64,000 bases of DNA from Phycisphaeraceae bacterium D3-23 (GTDB lineage: Bacteria > Planctomycetota > Phycisphaerae > Phycisphaerales > Phycisphaeraceae). The DNA lies in NCBI GenBank assembly GCA_039555135.1, contig CP114179.1:2108001-2172000 (forward strand), read 5' to 3'. Shown here piece after piece: positions 17,507 through 28,296 of the stretch (the first letter of the stretch is position 1; every line of letters starts with the position of its first letter). Made by a program: the position numbers and the translations under genes. The notes below the pieces were generated by a model. That model was given only the letters and a program-made list of their open reading frames with translations. It was not told the DNA's origin and ran no database searches.

Positions 17507-17598
17507 GTGGGGCGGGCTTCCAGCCCGCCGCCAGGCCGCAGGACTGGACGAACCGAGTCGCGGCTGCGCCACAATGGCGGGCAGGATGCCCGCCCCAC
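17507..17598. repeat. Intergenic palindromic repeat between dnaJ-like gene and clpB
   Basis: GTGGGGCGGGC at 17507 is matched by its complement GCCCGCCCCAC ending at 17598, with further inner pairing (CAGCCCGCC/GGCGGGC). It nearly fills the gap between the two chaperone genes. Such GTGGGGCGGGC-bounded hairpins are a familiar style of dispersed repeat in planctomycetes (general knowledge, not checked here). Confidence 0.6.
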
Positions 17599-17623
17599 TT
17601 GAACCCAACCCGGGAGAACAACG

Positions 17624-20350
<2,727 letters not shown>

Positions 20351-20400
20351 CAACGCGGCTGCTTGCCTCGCCACGACCTGACCCTACCCCGGCCTCCACC

Positions 20401-20586
20401 ATGCCCGACGACGACACCCCCGAGACCCCGAAGACCGACAAGCCCGCCGTCCCCGAGGTCGCTCGTGGGATGGGCGAGTCGAACATGATCGACCCGACGC
20501 CGGGCTGGGTGCCCTTCGTCGTGGTGATCGGGCTGGGGGTGGTGCTGGTGTTCGCGTTTGCGCTGGCGGCGATCCTGATCCCCTGA
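20401..20586 (+). CDS. Small single-pass membrane protein
   Basis: 61 residues: a hydrophilic, Asp/Pro-rich N-terminus and one C-terminal transmembrane helix (about residues 37-59, FVVVIGLGVVLVFAFALAAI). No family recognised. It lies 50 bases after clpB on the same strand and may be co-transcribed. The helix is convincing, which argues against a chance frame. Confidence 0.55.
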   Translation: MPDDDTPETPKTDKPAVPEVARGMGESNMIDPTPGWVPFVVVIGLGVVLVFAFALAAILIP

Positions 20587-20735
20587 GCCGGTTTCTGGGC
20601 AATCAGGCGCGATTTGGCGGTTTTCCCTAGCATCCTGCGCCGGGCTGAATTACACTGGGGTGCTGGGCCCGGCCCGGTGGGATACGCTGCCGCACGGTTT
20701 TTACCGGACGCTCATGCCCGGCTCACACGCGGGCT

Positions 20736-20784
20736 TATAATCGCACGTTCAAACAAGGGGACGGAACCCCCTTCGCCCCTTGTT
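20736..20784 (+). promoter_or_regulatory. Possible promoter -10 and leader hairpin for PEP-CTERM gene
   Basis: A perfect TATAAT at 20736-20741 is followed by a leader hairpin with arms AACAAGGGG (20752-20760) and CCCCTTGTT (20776-20784). The coding start is 47 bases further on. No good -35 was found, so the promoter reading is tentative; the hairpin could instead end upstream transcripts. Confidence 0.4.
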
Positions 20785-20830
20785 GACCGATTTTTTGAAT
20801 CGATACCTAACCCCCTTTGAGGAGAATCCC

Positions 20831-21478
20831 ATGAAGCTTCGCACCGCCATCGCCCTGTCCGCATTCGCTGCCCTCACCGCCGGCACCGCCAACGCCGACA
20901 TGATCATCACCGGCCTTGTCGACGGCGACCAGTCGGGCGGCAACCCCAAGGCCATCATCGTCACCGCCACTGCAGCGATCGCCGACCTCACCATCTACGG
21001 CATCGGCTCGGCCAACAATGGCGGCGGCAGCGACGGCGAAGAGTTCACCTTCGCGGCCGGCTCTGCCGCTGCGGGTGACGTGTTCATCATCGCCGGCAAC
21101 ACCGCCAGCTTCGACTTCTTCAACAATAACTACACCGGCACGTTCACCCTGCTCACCAACGGTGCCGCCAACATCAACGGCGACGACGCCGTCGAGCTCT
21201 TCATGAACGGCGGCGTCATCGACACCTACGGCGACATCAACGTCCTGGGTGACGGCGAGACCTGGGACTACTCCGACGGCTACGCCGTCCGCACCGGCGG
21301 CAGCGCCGGCGCCTTCGTCCAGGCGAACTACAACTCCAACGCCTTCGGCCTCGACGGCCTCGACGAAGCGACGACCATCTCGACCCTCGACAACGTCTTC
21401 GGGCTCAACATCCCCGAGCCCGGCTCGCTCGCGCTGCTGGGCCTCGGTGGCCTCGCGCTGCTCCGCCGCCGCCGCTAA
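20831..21478 (+). CDS. PEP-CTERM secreted protein with lamin-tail-like domain
   Basis: 215 residues. Signal peptide 1-21 (ANA-DMI). The body has GGNPKAIIV, DLTIYGIGSANNGGG and NGDDAVELF, the pattern of lamin-tail-like beta-sandwich domains often attached to secreted nucleases in bacteria. The C-terminus is a textbook PEP-CTERM signal: [18 protein letters not shown] followed by arginines, which would be cut by an exosortase and directs the protein to the envelope or matrix. ATG at 20831 has GAGGAG nine bases upstream. A terminator follows at 21495 and a second PEP-CTERM gene begins 98 bases after this stop. Confidence 0.9.
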   Translation: MKLRTAIALSAFAALTAGTANADMIITGLVDGDQSGGNPKAIIVTATAAIADLTIYGIGSANNGGGSDGEEFTFAAGSAAAGDVFIIAGNTASFDFFNNNYTGTFTLLTNGAANINGDDAVELFMNGGVIDTYGDINVLGDGETWDYSDGYAVRTGGSAGAFVQANYNSNAFGLDGLDEATTISTLDNVFGLNIPEPGSLALLGLGGLALLRRRR

Positions 21479-21494
21479 TCGCTCACCGACTTTG

Positions 21495-21526
21495 GCCGGC
21501 CCGCCCTGATCGGCGGGCCGGCTCTT
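21495..21526 (+). terminator. Intrinsic terminator
   Basis: GCCGGCCCGCC and GGCGGGCCGGC form an 11-pair stem, followed by TCTTT. It lies just after the first PEP-CTERM gene. Confidence 0.85.
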
Positions 21527-21575
21527 TCCCCTTTGTTTCCAACGTCCACGCATGCAACGCATTGAGGAGAAAACA

Positions 21576-22328
21576 ATGCAGATTCGGACCCTGACCACCC
21601 TCGCGGCCCTGGCCGCACTGGCCACCGGCGGCGCGAACGCCGCAGTGGTGACCGTGTTTAGTGACGACTTCACCGGCTTCGACGGCTCGGGCTTTGCGTC
21701 TACCCCCGCCGCGGGCCAACTCGACTCGGACACCTACCGCGTCACCGGCATGAGCGACGGGGCCGGCACATTCGGCGGCACCCACACCTCGGGCGACTTC
21801 GCACGCGGGTCTTCGACCGGTGGCGTGGGCTCGGGCGGCGTCTACGCCTTCGACATCGGCGGCGGTAACGTCGCGCTGGGCTTCCAGCCCGGCGGCTCGG
21901 ACTTCACCCCCGGCACGTTTGAGGTCCGGTTCACCTACACCGGCATCGGCCTGACGACGCTCGAAGTCGACTTCGACATCGCCGTCTTCAACGACCAGGC
22001 CCGGGCCAACACCCTCGAGCTGACCTCGATCGATGTCGCCGGCTCCGAGGTCCTCGGTTCCAGCGTCGGGCTGACCTCGCCCGAGGCCGCTGACGGCACC
22101 CCGGCCTGGGTCGTCGCCGCTCAGTCCACCGGCAGTATCGCAACCACCGTCAACAACGGTGACGTCATCACACTGACCTTCACCGGCGACGACGACACCG
22201 GCGGTGGCAGCCGCGACGAGTTCGCCCTGGACAACCTCGAAGTCTCCGGCGCCCTCACCCCCGAGCCCGGCTCGCTGGCGCTGCTGGGCCTGGGCGGCCT
22301 GATGATCGCCCGCCGACGACGCGCCTAA
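21576..22328 (+). CDS. PEP-CTERM secreted beta-sandwich protein
   Basis: 250 residues. Signal peptide 1-22 (GGANA-AVV). The body is Gly/Asp/Thr-rich and beta-predicted, with [16 protein letters not shown] at the start and [20 protein letters not shown] near the end, in the manner of secreted carbohydrate-binding or jelly-roll proteins, but no specific family is claimed. The C-terminus [18 protein letters not shown] plus arginines is a PEP-CTERM sorting tail. ATG 21576 has GAGGAG at the right distance; the earlier in-frame ATG at 21552 precedes that ribosome site and is rejected. A terminator follows at 22411. Confidence 0.88.
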   Translation: MQIRTLTTLAALAALATGGANAAVVTVFSDDFTGFDGSGFASTPAAGQLDSDTYRVTGMSDGAGTFGGTHTSGDFARGSSTGGVGSGGVYAFDIGGGNVALGFQPGGSDFTPGTFEVRFTYTGIGLTTLEVDFDIAVFNDQARANTLELTSIDVAGSEVLGSSVGLTSPEAADGTPAWVVAAQSTGSIATTVNNGDVITLTFTGDDDTGGGSRDEFALDNLEVSGALTPEPGSLALLGLGGLMIARRRRA

Positions 22329-22410
22329 GATGCTGCGGGGCCTTGCCCAAGATTTGAAAAACCATGAACCCGCAGCCGACTCCAGCGGGTATCATTCAGT
22401 AACAACCCGT

Positions 22411-22445
22411 AGGGGGGTAGGCCAGACCGGCCTATCCCCCTTTTT
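22411..22445 (+). terminator. Intrinsic terminator
   Basis: GGGGG plus TAGGCC pair with GGCCTA plus CCCCC around a short loop, followed by TTTTT. It ends transcription from the second PEP-CTERM gene. Confidence 0.85.
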
Positions 22446-22485
22446 AGAAACAGATCGGCCCGGACCCCCTCCCCGGAACCCCACG

Positions 22486-23247
22486 ATGCAAAACCCCCTC
22501 ACCCGACGCGCCCCCCGCACCCGCAGCGACGGCTTCACCCTCATCGAGCTGCTCGTCGTCATCTCGATCATCGCCGTGCTGATCGCCATCCTCCTCCCCG
22601 CGCTGGGCGCGGCCAAGCGGTCGGCACAGATGGCCAACTGCCTGAGCAATATGAAGCAATGGGGCACCGCGCAGGCCGCCTACTCCACCGAGAACCAGGG
22701 CTACCTCCCGCAGACCGGCAACGGCGGGCAGAACACCCTCGACGGCACGTGGTACAACGAGCTGCCCCCGCTCATCGACTACAAAAAGTACGGCGAGGTC
22801 TTCCCCGGCACGCCGGTCAACATCAACGACGTCTATGACAAAGAGTCGATCTGGTTCTGCCCCAGCCGAGCCAGCGAGAACAACTTTCTCTCCGGCTCCT
22901 CAAGGAACGGCTACCACTACGGCATGAACACCGTGCTCAACGGCACCGGGTCGCTGGGCCCGACGACCAGCGCTTATGTGCAGACCGCGAAGGTCCCGGA
23001 GCTGCCAGAGACCGTCTTCCTCTCCGAGCCGTTCAATAACCAGCCCTACGTCCTCCCCAACAGCGGCGTGGGCTCGACGAGCGGCGGCAACGTCGAGTGG
23101 GACCGCCATTCAAACACGAAGGTCAACATCCTCTTCCTGGATACGCACGTCTCGACGCTGGCCTCCAAGTCGGGTGTGAATGTGCTTGACTCCGACACCC
23201 CCCACTACGCTAACCGCGAGCTGGGCATCGTCTGGGGCCCGTTCTAA
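22486..23247 (+). CDS. Type II secretion-like pseudopilin (prepilin N-terminal methylation signal)
   Basis: 253 residues. The prepilin cleavage signal is [18 protein letters not shown] at about residues 16-33, a class III leader followed by the long hydrophobic helix. A prepilin peptidase would cut after Gly. The rest is a globular domain beginning [25 protein letters not shown] and containing FLDTHVSTL near the end, typical of the large pseudopilin families expanded in planctomycetes. The role is structural, in a secretion or surface pseudopilus; no assembly ATPase is nearby. ATG 22486 was chosen because the upstream extension overlaps the preceding terminator. Confidence 0.9.
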   Translation: MQNPLTRRAPRTRSDGFTLIELLVVISIIAVLIAILLPALGAAKRSAQMANCLSNMKQWGTAQAAYSTENQGYLPQTGNGGQNTLDGTWYNELPPLIDYKKYGEVFPGTPVNINDVYDKESIWFCPSRASENNFLSGSSRNGYHYGMNTVLNGTGSLGPTTSAYVQTAKVPELPETVFLSEPFNNQPYVLPNSGVGSTSGGNVEWDRHSNTKVNILFLDTHVSTLASKSGVNVLDSDTPHYANRELGIVWGPF

Positions 23248-23276
23248 AACGGCGCATCGAATCAATAGCAAGATAG

Positions 23277-23304
23277 CCGGCGGCCTTCGGGCCGCCGGTT
23301 TTTT
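23277..23304 (+). terminator. Intrinsic terminator
   Basis: CCGGCGGCC, a TTCG tetraloop and GGCCGCCGG, followed by six T. It lies 30 bases after the pseudopilin stop. Confidence 0.92.
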
Positions 23305-23328
23305 GTTGGGTGGGTGGGCGGCGTGACT

Positions 23329-23358
23329 AAAGCCCGGCCGAGGCCTCGGCCGGGCTTT
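23329..23358. terminator. Perfect 30-bp palindrome, bidirectional terminator
   Basis: AAAGCCCGGCCGAGG followed directly by its reverse complement. It begins with AAA and ends with TTT, so it can terminate on both strands between the pseudopilin and the leftward CPBP protease. It has the same layout as the palindrome at 4977-5006. Confidence 0.75.
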
Positions 23359-23380
23359 ACAAACGGCCGGGCTTTGGAAC

Positions 23381-24361
23381 CTAAAGAAACTGCCAGTCGC
23401 CGTAGTGCAGGGTCCAGGCCCACAGCAGCGCGTTGGTGATGCCGTGGCTCCACACCACCGGGCCCAGGCCCGTGCGGCCGCCCTCGGGCAGGTTGTCCCA
23501 CGTCTCGCCTTTGCCCGCGCGAGGCCGATTGGTCCACCACACCATCAGGCACCACACCACGCCGCAGGCGACACAGCCCGCCCAGTCGCGCGGGGCGTGG
23601 CTGAGCATGAACACCACCGTCGAGGCGATGACGCTGAACAGGCTGATCTTGCCCAGGGGGATGGTCGTGAGCTGCTCGGTAAACGCGGGCGGCTCGGCGT
23701 CGGCGCGTCGGCCCTGCTTGGACCCGCCGACCATGTCGCCGATCAGCGGCAGGTCGCCGACGACCTGAAGGATGCCGGTCCAGGTCTTGCGCCGGCTGAA
23801 CGTGCTGCGCAGCGCGGCCGAGCGTATGAAGAGCTCTTCGAAGAGCGGGACAACCAGCGTCATGCCGATCAGCCGGAGGACCATGGTGGCCCAGAACCAG
23901 ACGTCGCCGAAGTGTTGTTGGCCGCGCTCGAAGGCGTGGAGTTTTCGGTTATCGACGTCGGTGACGGAGAGCGCGTTGGACCCGCCGACGAAGAACTCGG
24001 CCAGCGGGCCGAGCACGGGGGTGCCCTGCGCGGCGGTGGCGAGCTGGTTGGTCCAGTACCCGAGGTAGACCCAGGCGAACAGCAGCCCGACGCCGGTGGG
24101 GACCGCGAGCCAGTGGAACTTGATATTGAGTTCGGGCAGGAGCTTGCGGTAGCGCCAGAGCAGGAAGACGATGATGGCGACGACGAGGGTGTAGACGAAC
24201 GGGCGGGTGACGGGGACGGGCGTGATGAGGTAGCCCGTGGCCATGAGCCCGAGGATGTAGACGAAGAACGGCACGAGGCGCGGGTGCCACATGCTCTGGG
24301 CCATCCACGCGTCGAGCTTGGCCAGGGCGGAGTCGGGTGCGGGTGCTGGGTCGTCGTTCAC
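23381..24361 (-). CDS. CPBP-family intramembrane metalloprotease
   Basis: 326 residues with about eight hydrophobic segments. The family motifs are present: EELFIRS (EExxxR), FMLSH (FxxxH) and WSHGITNALLW (HxxxN). These glutamic-type intramembrane proteases (CAAX processing and bacteriocin processing/immunity relatives) cut substrates within the cytoplasmic membrane. The start is taken as GTG 24361 because the frame upstream runs into low-complexity sequence; a later start is also possible. The gene is convergent with the pseudopilin, with two terminators between. Physiological substrate unknown. Confidence 0.85.
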   Translation of the reverse strand: MNDDPAPAPDSALAKLDAWMAQSMWHPRLVPFFVYILGLMATGYLITPVPVTRPFVYTLVVAIIVFLLWRYRKLLPELNIKFHWLAVPTGVGLLFAWVYLGYWTNQLATAAQGTPVLGPLAEFFVGGSNALSVTDVDNRKLHAFERGQQHFGDVWFWATMVLRLIGMTLVVPLFEELFIRSAALRSTFSRRKTWTGILQVVGDLPLIGDMVGGSKQGRRADAEPPAFTEQLTTIPLGKISLFSVIASTVVFMLSHAPRDWAGCVACGVVWCLMVWWTNRPRAGKGETWDNLPEGGRTGLGPVVWSHGITNALLWAWTLHYGDWQFL

Positions 24362-24549
24362 TAGGGGGTCTATCGGCTGGATTCGGGCTTGGGATGGTAC
24401 CTTAGAGATCGCGGATGTGGGAGGGGTGATGGCGGAAGGAGAGGGGCACATCCTCGAAGCCCACGGCTTGCCGTCCGCGGCACACCGTGGGATCGGTGGG
24501 CTGAGTAGAACGCTTCCGCCACCCCCGCCGCGCGTGACGCAGCGGATAC

Positions 24550-24594
24550 CATCATCCCATCCCCCATCCCCCATCCCCCATCCCCCATCCCCCC
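24550..24594 (+). repeat. Tandem ATCCCCC heptamers ending at a start codon
   Basis: About five copies of ATCCCCC (the last with an extra C) run directly into the ATG at 24595. There is no purine-rich ribosome site in this tract, so the repeat occupies the leader where one would be expected. Copy-number slippage is possible here. Confidence 0.8.
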
Positions 24595-25107
24595 ATGCCC
24601 CACCCCGCCGCCTTGGAGATCGACGACCTTCTGGCCGACTGTGATGTGCAGCGGACGCGGGGCTCGGGGCCCGGCGGGCAGCACCGCAACAAGGTCGAGA
24701 CGGCCGTCCGCCTGACGCACCGCCCGACGGGCTTGAGCGTGCTGGCCAGCGAACGCCGAAGCCAGGAACAAAACCGCGCGGCCGCGGCCGCGCGCCTGCG
24801 GGTCAAGCTCGCGCTGACGGTCCGCCGACCCGTCGGCGCCGATCCGGGCGAACCGATCCCCAGCGCGCGTTGGTCGGCGCGGGTCAAGGGCGGTCGGCTG
24901 TCGATCAACCCGTCGCACGACGACTTCCCCGCGCTGCTCGCCGAGGCGCTCGATCATTTGGCCGCAGACGAATACGACGTGGCCGTCTCGGCGCAGGCGC
25001 TGGGGGTGAGTACGTCACAGCTCGTCAAGCTGCTCCGCCACGAGCCCGCGGGGCTGGAGCAGGTCAATCGTGAACGTAAGCAGCGCGGCCAACGCACGCT
25101 GTCGTAG
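24595..25107 (+). CDS. GGQ-motif peptide chain release factor-like protein
   Basis: 170 residues. The class I release-factor catalytic loop RGSGPGGQHRNKVETAVRL lies at about residues 21-40, where GGQ triggers peptidyl-tRNA hydrolysis. There is no codon-recognition domain, so it belongs with RF-1-domain rescue factors and their short relatives rather than RF1/RF2. The C-terminal half (about 95-170) is helical and basic (RERKQRGQRTLS), consistent with ribosome contact. It differs from classical ArfB in lacking its typical C-terminal tail, so the exact role is uncertain. The start follows directly on the heptamer repeat. Confidence 0.83.
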   Translation: MPHPAALEIDDLLADCDVQRTRGSGPGGQHRNKVETAVRLTHRPTGLSVLASERRSQEQNRAAAAARLRVKLALTVRRPVGADPGEPIPSARWSARVKGGRLSINPSHDDFPALLAEALDHLAADEYDVAVSAQALGVSTSQLVKLLRHEPAGLEQVNRERKQRGQRTLS

Positions 25108-25263
25108 CGGCGATGACCGACCGTCCGCATGGCATCGTGTTGAATCGCCACGTCGCTACGCGACGCCGGGGGCTAAGTCGGGGGCAGCGATTCATGTTGC
25201 GACCCGGCACTGCGTTGCGGTGCGGCTATTGGACAACCTACGGCCCGGATTGCTGATGGAGAC

Positions 25264-25752
25264 CTAACCGATCAGCGCCAGGATATAGAGGAAGCACGTG
25301 ACATCGATCACGACGGGGATCGTCGCGCAGACGACCTGGGGGGTCGCGGGCAGGCGTGAGAACCATCGGCGCAGCGCGACCGCAGAGATGCTCAGCGGGA
25401 TGCAGGCGATCGTGTAGCCCACGGCGAACATGGCGAAGGCCTGCTCGGCGTCGCGCGGGACCAGGTCGCCGGGCGATATGTACTGCATCGCCATCGCGAC
25501 GCCGATGCAGCCGAACAGCCCGATCCCCGCCGGCAACAGCAGCGCGGCGAGCATCGTGAGCCAGGCGCGGTTGAGGGGCGACGACGAGCCGACCGAGAGC
25601 ACCAGCCCGTTGCCGCACTCCGGGCAGCTGGGCTGGGTCAGCCCGCGCAGGTTGTACCCGCACCGCGGGCAGGGCACCTCGCGCTGGGCGACATAGTCGA
25701 GCAGCGCCTGCGTCTCGCTTTGGGGGGTGTGGGTTTCGTCTTGCACCCGCAT
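25264..25752 (-). CDS. Zinc-ribbon membrane protein
   Basis: 162 residues. Near residue 28 begins CPRCGYNLRGLTQPSCPECG, a four-Cys zinc ribbon of a type very common in planctomycetes. Three hydrophobic segments follow (about 63-88, 107-128 and 138-160). Function unknown; the ribbon faces the cytoplasm by the likely topology. It is divergent from the EamA transporter gene, with a hairpin in the gap. Confidence 0.75.
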   Translation of the reverse strand: MRVQDETHTPQSETQALLDYVAQREVPCPRCGYNLRGLTQPSCPECGNGLVLSVGSSSPLNRAWLTMLAALLLPAGIGLFGCIGVAMAMQYISPGDLVPRDAEQAFAMFAVGYTIACIPLSISAVALRRWFSRLPATPQVVCATIPVVIDVTCFLYILALIG

Positions 25753-25764
25753 ACTCTATCGAAG

Positions 25765-25830
25765 CCAACGGATTTTATCCGTGGGTCGCATTCTATTGAT
25801 GGGAGCGCCTGGTTGCTGAAGCAACCAGGC
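25765..25830. repeat. Two small palindromic repeats in a divergent promoter region
   Basis: ACGGATTTTATCCGT (about 25769-25783) is a 15-base palindrome followed by GGG. GCCTGGTTGC at 25807 and its complement ending at 25830 form a perfect 10-pair hairpin with a TGAA loop. Related CACGGAT palindromes occur at about 1409 and 45170. They lie between the start of the zinc-ribbon gene and that of the EamA gene. Confidence 0.6.
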
Positions 25831-25881
25831 CGGGCTTGACTTGTGTGAAGCAAAACTTCAGGGGGTCTCTACAATCCCGCG

Positions 25882-26832
25882 ATGCCTTATGTGTTGTTTG
25901 TCTTGATGTGCATGATCTGGGGGACGAGTTTCCTGCTGATGCGCTGGGCGTCGGGGGTGTTCAATGCGCCGGCGATCAACACCGGCCGGATGCTCGGCGG
26001 GTCGGCGGTGCTGTTCCTCATATGGTTCGTGCTTCGTGCGCACGCGAAAGGCGCGAAGCGCTGGACGCTGTCGCGCGGCGACCTGCCCGCGTTAGCGATC
26101 GTGGTCATCGTCGGGTTTGTGCTGCCGTGGACGCTTCAGCCGTTCCTGATCGGCCGATACCAGCAGAGCGGGTTCTTCGGCATGATGGTGTCGCTCGTGC
26201 CGCTGCTGACGATGGTGGTGTCGGTGCCGATGCTCGGGCTCAAGCCGACGCTTCGGCAGTCGGCGGGTGTGTTGCTCGGGCTTGTGATGGTCGTCGTGTT
26301 GTTCGGCGACGCGGTGAGCACGCGCGGCGTGCCGGCCTGGGCGATGGCGCTCGCGGTGGTGGTGCCCTGCTGCTACGCCGTGAGCAACACGTGGGTCAAG
26401 CAGCGCTTCCAGGGCGCGGACATGCTCGCCCTGTCGGCGTCGGCGATGGCGCTGGGGCTGGTGTTCGTGCTGCCGTTTGCACGCGTCAATGAAGTCCCGG
26501 CCAACGACGTGCCGATGGGCAAGGCCGTCGCGTCGCTCGCGTTCCTCGGGGTGGTGTGCAGCGGGCTGGCGATGTGGATGTTCTACAAGATGGTGCAGCT
26601 CAAGGGGCCACTCTTCGCGGGGATGGTGACGTATGTCGTGCCGGGCATCGCCGTGCTGCTGGGCTGGGCGATCGAGGGCGAGGTCGTCACGACGGGTCAG
26701 CTTATCGCGCTGGGCGGGATTCTCCTCTCCGTCGCCCTCGTGCAGTGGCCGAAAAAACAACACCCCGGCCTGGCGGCTTCAGCCGCCAGGATTCCCACCG
26801 ATCCTCTAGCGCCCACCCATCCCCCCGAATAA
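25882..26832 (+). CDS. EamA/DMT-family transporter
   Basis: 316 residues with ten hydrophobic segments in two EamA repeats, beginning MPYVLFVLMCMIWGTSFLLMRW, a typical DMT start. The second repeat begins about residue 152 (AWAMALAVVVPCCYAVSN). DMT proteins export or exchange amino acids, nucleotides or drugs; the substrate cannot be assigned. The Pro-rich C-terminal tail after residue 295 is not conserved-looking. Start ATG 25882 lies close after the hairpin repeat region; no other gene is clearly linked. Confidence 0.88.
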   Translation: MPYVLFVLMCMIWGTSFLLMRWASGVFNAPAINTGRMLGGSAVLFLIWFVLRAHAKGAKRWTLSRGDLPALAIVVIVGFVLPWTLQPFLIGRYQQSGFFGMMVSLVPLLTMVVSVPMLGLKPTLRQSAGVLLGLVMVVVLFGDAVSTRGVPAWAMALAVVVPCCYAVSNTWVKQRFQGADMLALSASAMALGLVFVLPFARVNEVPANDVPMGKAVASLAFLGVVCSGLAMWMFYKMVQLKGPLFAGMVTYVVPGIAVLLGWAIEGEVVTTGQLIALGGILLSVALVQWPKKQHPGLAASAARIPTDPLAPTHPPE

Positions 26833-26961
26833 CCCGCACAAACGCGCCACCCAAGCGCCCGTCAATGCTTACGCAGCCGACACAGCCCGCACGGCTTTAC
26901 ATGCACCGCCGATAAGCCGACGTATGCACTGGAGCCGCGCCGACCGCGCGGGTGAACGTGC

Positions 26962-28167
26962 ATGCTGCGAGTTGACCTACGAAAAGCCCGGCCCGGCATG
27001 TCGCTGGCGCTGCCCGTGATGAACCCGCGTCTGCCGGGTCACGTGCTGCTGAAGACCGGCTACGCGCTGACGCCGGATGTCATCGAGAAGCTCGAAGACC
27101 TCTCCATCCGCACCGTCTGGGTCGCGTACCCGAGCTTGTCGTTCCTCGAAAAGTTCATCGACCGCGACGCGATCGAGAAGCAGGGCCACGTCGTTTCACA
27201 GATCCGCGACACGTTCGAGGCCCTGCAGACCGAATCCAACGCGAAGCTCGACTACGACACCTACACCCGCGGCATCGGCGACCTCGTCGAGAGCGTCATC
27301 GCCAACCCCAACGCCGCGATCTTCGTCGGCGACCTGAGCCACCACGACGACAACCAGCACATGCTCCGCCAGAGCTCGGCCGTGACGTACCTCTCGCTGC
27401 TCATCGGGCTCAAGCTCGAGGGCTACCTCATCAAGCAACGCCGACACGTCAACGGCGAACGCGCGAAGGAAGTCACGAACCTCGGCGTCGGCGCGATGCT
27501 CCACGACATCGGCGTCACCTTCCTCCCGCACGAGGTCGTCGAGCGCCACGAAAAAACAGGGGACGAGACCGACCCCGCCTGGCGCGAGCACCCGGCGCTG
27601 GGCTACCAGGTCGTGCGCGGGAAGATCGACCCGACCGCCGCGGCCGTCGTGTTGCACCACCACCAGCGTTTCGACGGCACGGGCTACGCCGGCAAGGACT
27701 ACCCCGTGCAGTCGGGCGAGTCGATCCACATCTTCCCACGCATCGTCGCGGTCGCGGACCTGTTTACCCGCCTGCGCCGCCCGCCGGGCCAGCCCGAGCG
27801 CCCCGCCGCGGCCGTGCTGCGCGCGATGCTCTCGGAGAAGGTCCGATGCCGGTTCGACCCCAACGTATTGCGCGGGCTGATCGAGGTCGTGCCGCCCTAC
27901 CCGCCCGGCTCGTTCGTGAAGCTCAGCAGCGGCGCGACGGCAGTCGTCATCGACCACAACCTCGCCGACCCGTGTCGGCCGACCGTGCAGATGCTGCCGG
28001 GCGACGAGCTGCCCGACACCGACATCAAGCTTGGTCCGACGGTTAACCTCAGCGAGCAGATCGCGGAGCTGCAGATCATCGCATGTGACGATGTGCCGAC
28101 GCACCGGTTCAACTTTACGCCCGAAGACATCCCCGGGTACCGTGAGGCGGTGCTGGGGTGGGCGTGA
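26962..28167 (+). CDS. HD-GYP-type cyclic-di-GMP phosphodiesterase-like protein
   Basis: 401 residues. The HD domain contains MLHDIGVTFLP (the HD pair near residue 181), HPALGYQVVRG and VLHHHQRFDGTGYAGKDYP, which match the HD-GYP signature HHExxDGxGYP with Gln for Glu. The usual Lys in HDIGK is Val. HD-GYP proteins degrade cyclic-di-GMP; the two changes make activity probable but not certain. The N-terminal 60 residues (ARPGMSLALPV, LLKTGYALTPDVIEKL) are the small DUF3391-like module often found before HD-GYP. The C-terminal 80 residues form a beta-rich tail. No receiver domain is present. Confidence 0.85.
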   Translation: MLRVDLRKARPGMSLALPVMNPRLPGHVLLKTGYALTPDVIEKLEDLSIRTVWVAYPSLSFLEKFIDRDAIEKQGHVVSQIRDTFEALQTESNAKLDYDTYTRGIGDLVESVIANPNAAIFVGDLSHHDDNQHMLRQSSAVTYLSLLIGLKLEGYLIKQRRHVNGERAKEVTNLGVGAMLHDIGVTFLPHEVVERHEKTGDETDPAWREHPALGYQVVRGKIDPTAAAVVLHHHQRFDGTGYAGKDYPVQSGESIHIFPRIVAVADLFTRLRRPPGQPERPAAAVLRAMLSEKVRCRFDPNVLRGLIEVVPPYPPGSFVKLSSGATAVVIDHNLADPCRPTVQMLPGDELPDTDIKLGPTVNLSEQIAELQIIACDDVPTHRFNFTPEDIPGYREAVLGWA

Positions 28168-28219
28168 GGCAATGTGACTCACATTGCGACGCGCTGAAAA
28201 GGAAACGTTTTTGCCGCGC

Positions 28220-28294
28220 CGTTTAGCCGTCGCCCAGCGGGCGGCGCGTTGGCTTCTCCGAACAACGCGCCGCCCGCTGGGCGACGGCTAAACG
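28220..28294. repeat. Perfect inverted repeat with 31-base arms
   Basis: The arm at 28220-28250 (CGTTTAGCCGTCGCCCAGCG...) is the exact reverse complement of 28264-28294, with a 13-base loop. It fills the gap between the convergent HD-GYP and NeuC-like genes and must act on both transcripts. The sequence style (GTTTAGCCGTCGCCCAGCGG) is a known kind of dispersed planctomycete repeat (general knowledge). Confidence 0.85.
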
Positions 28295-28296
28295 AG

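Noticed and set aside
24550-24594. CRISPR-like repeat
   Set aside because: Contiguous heptamers without spacers; a simple tandem repeat.
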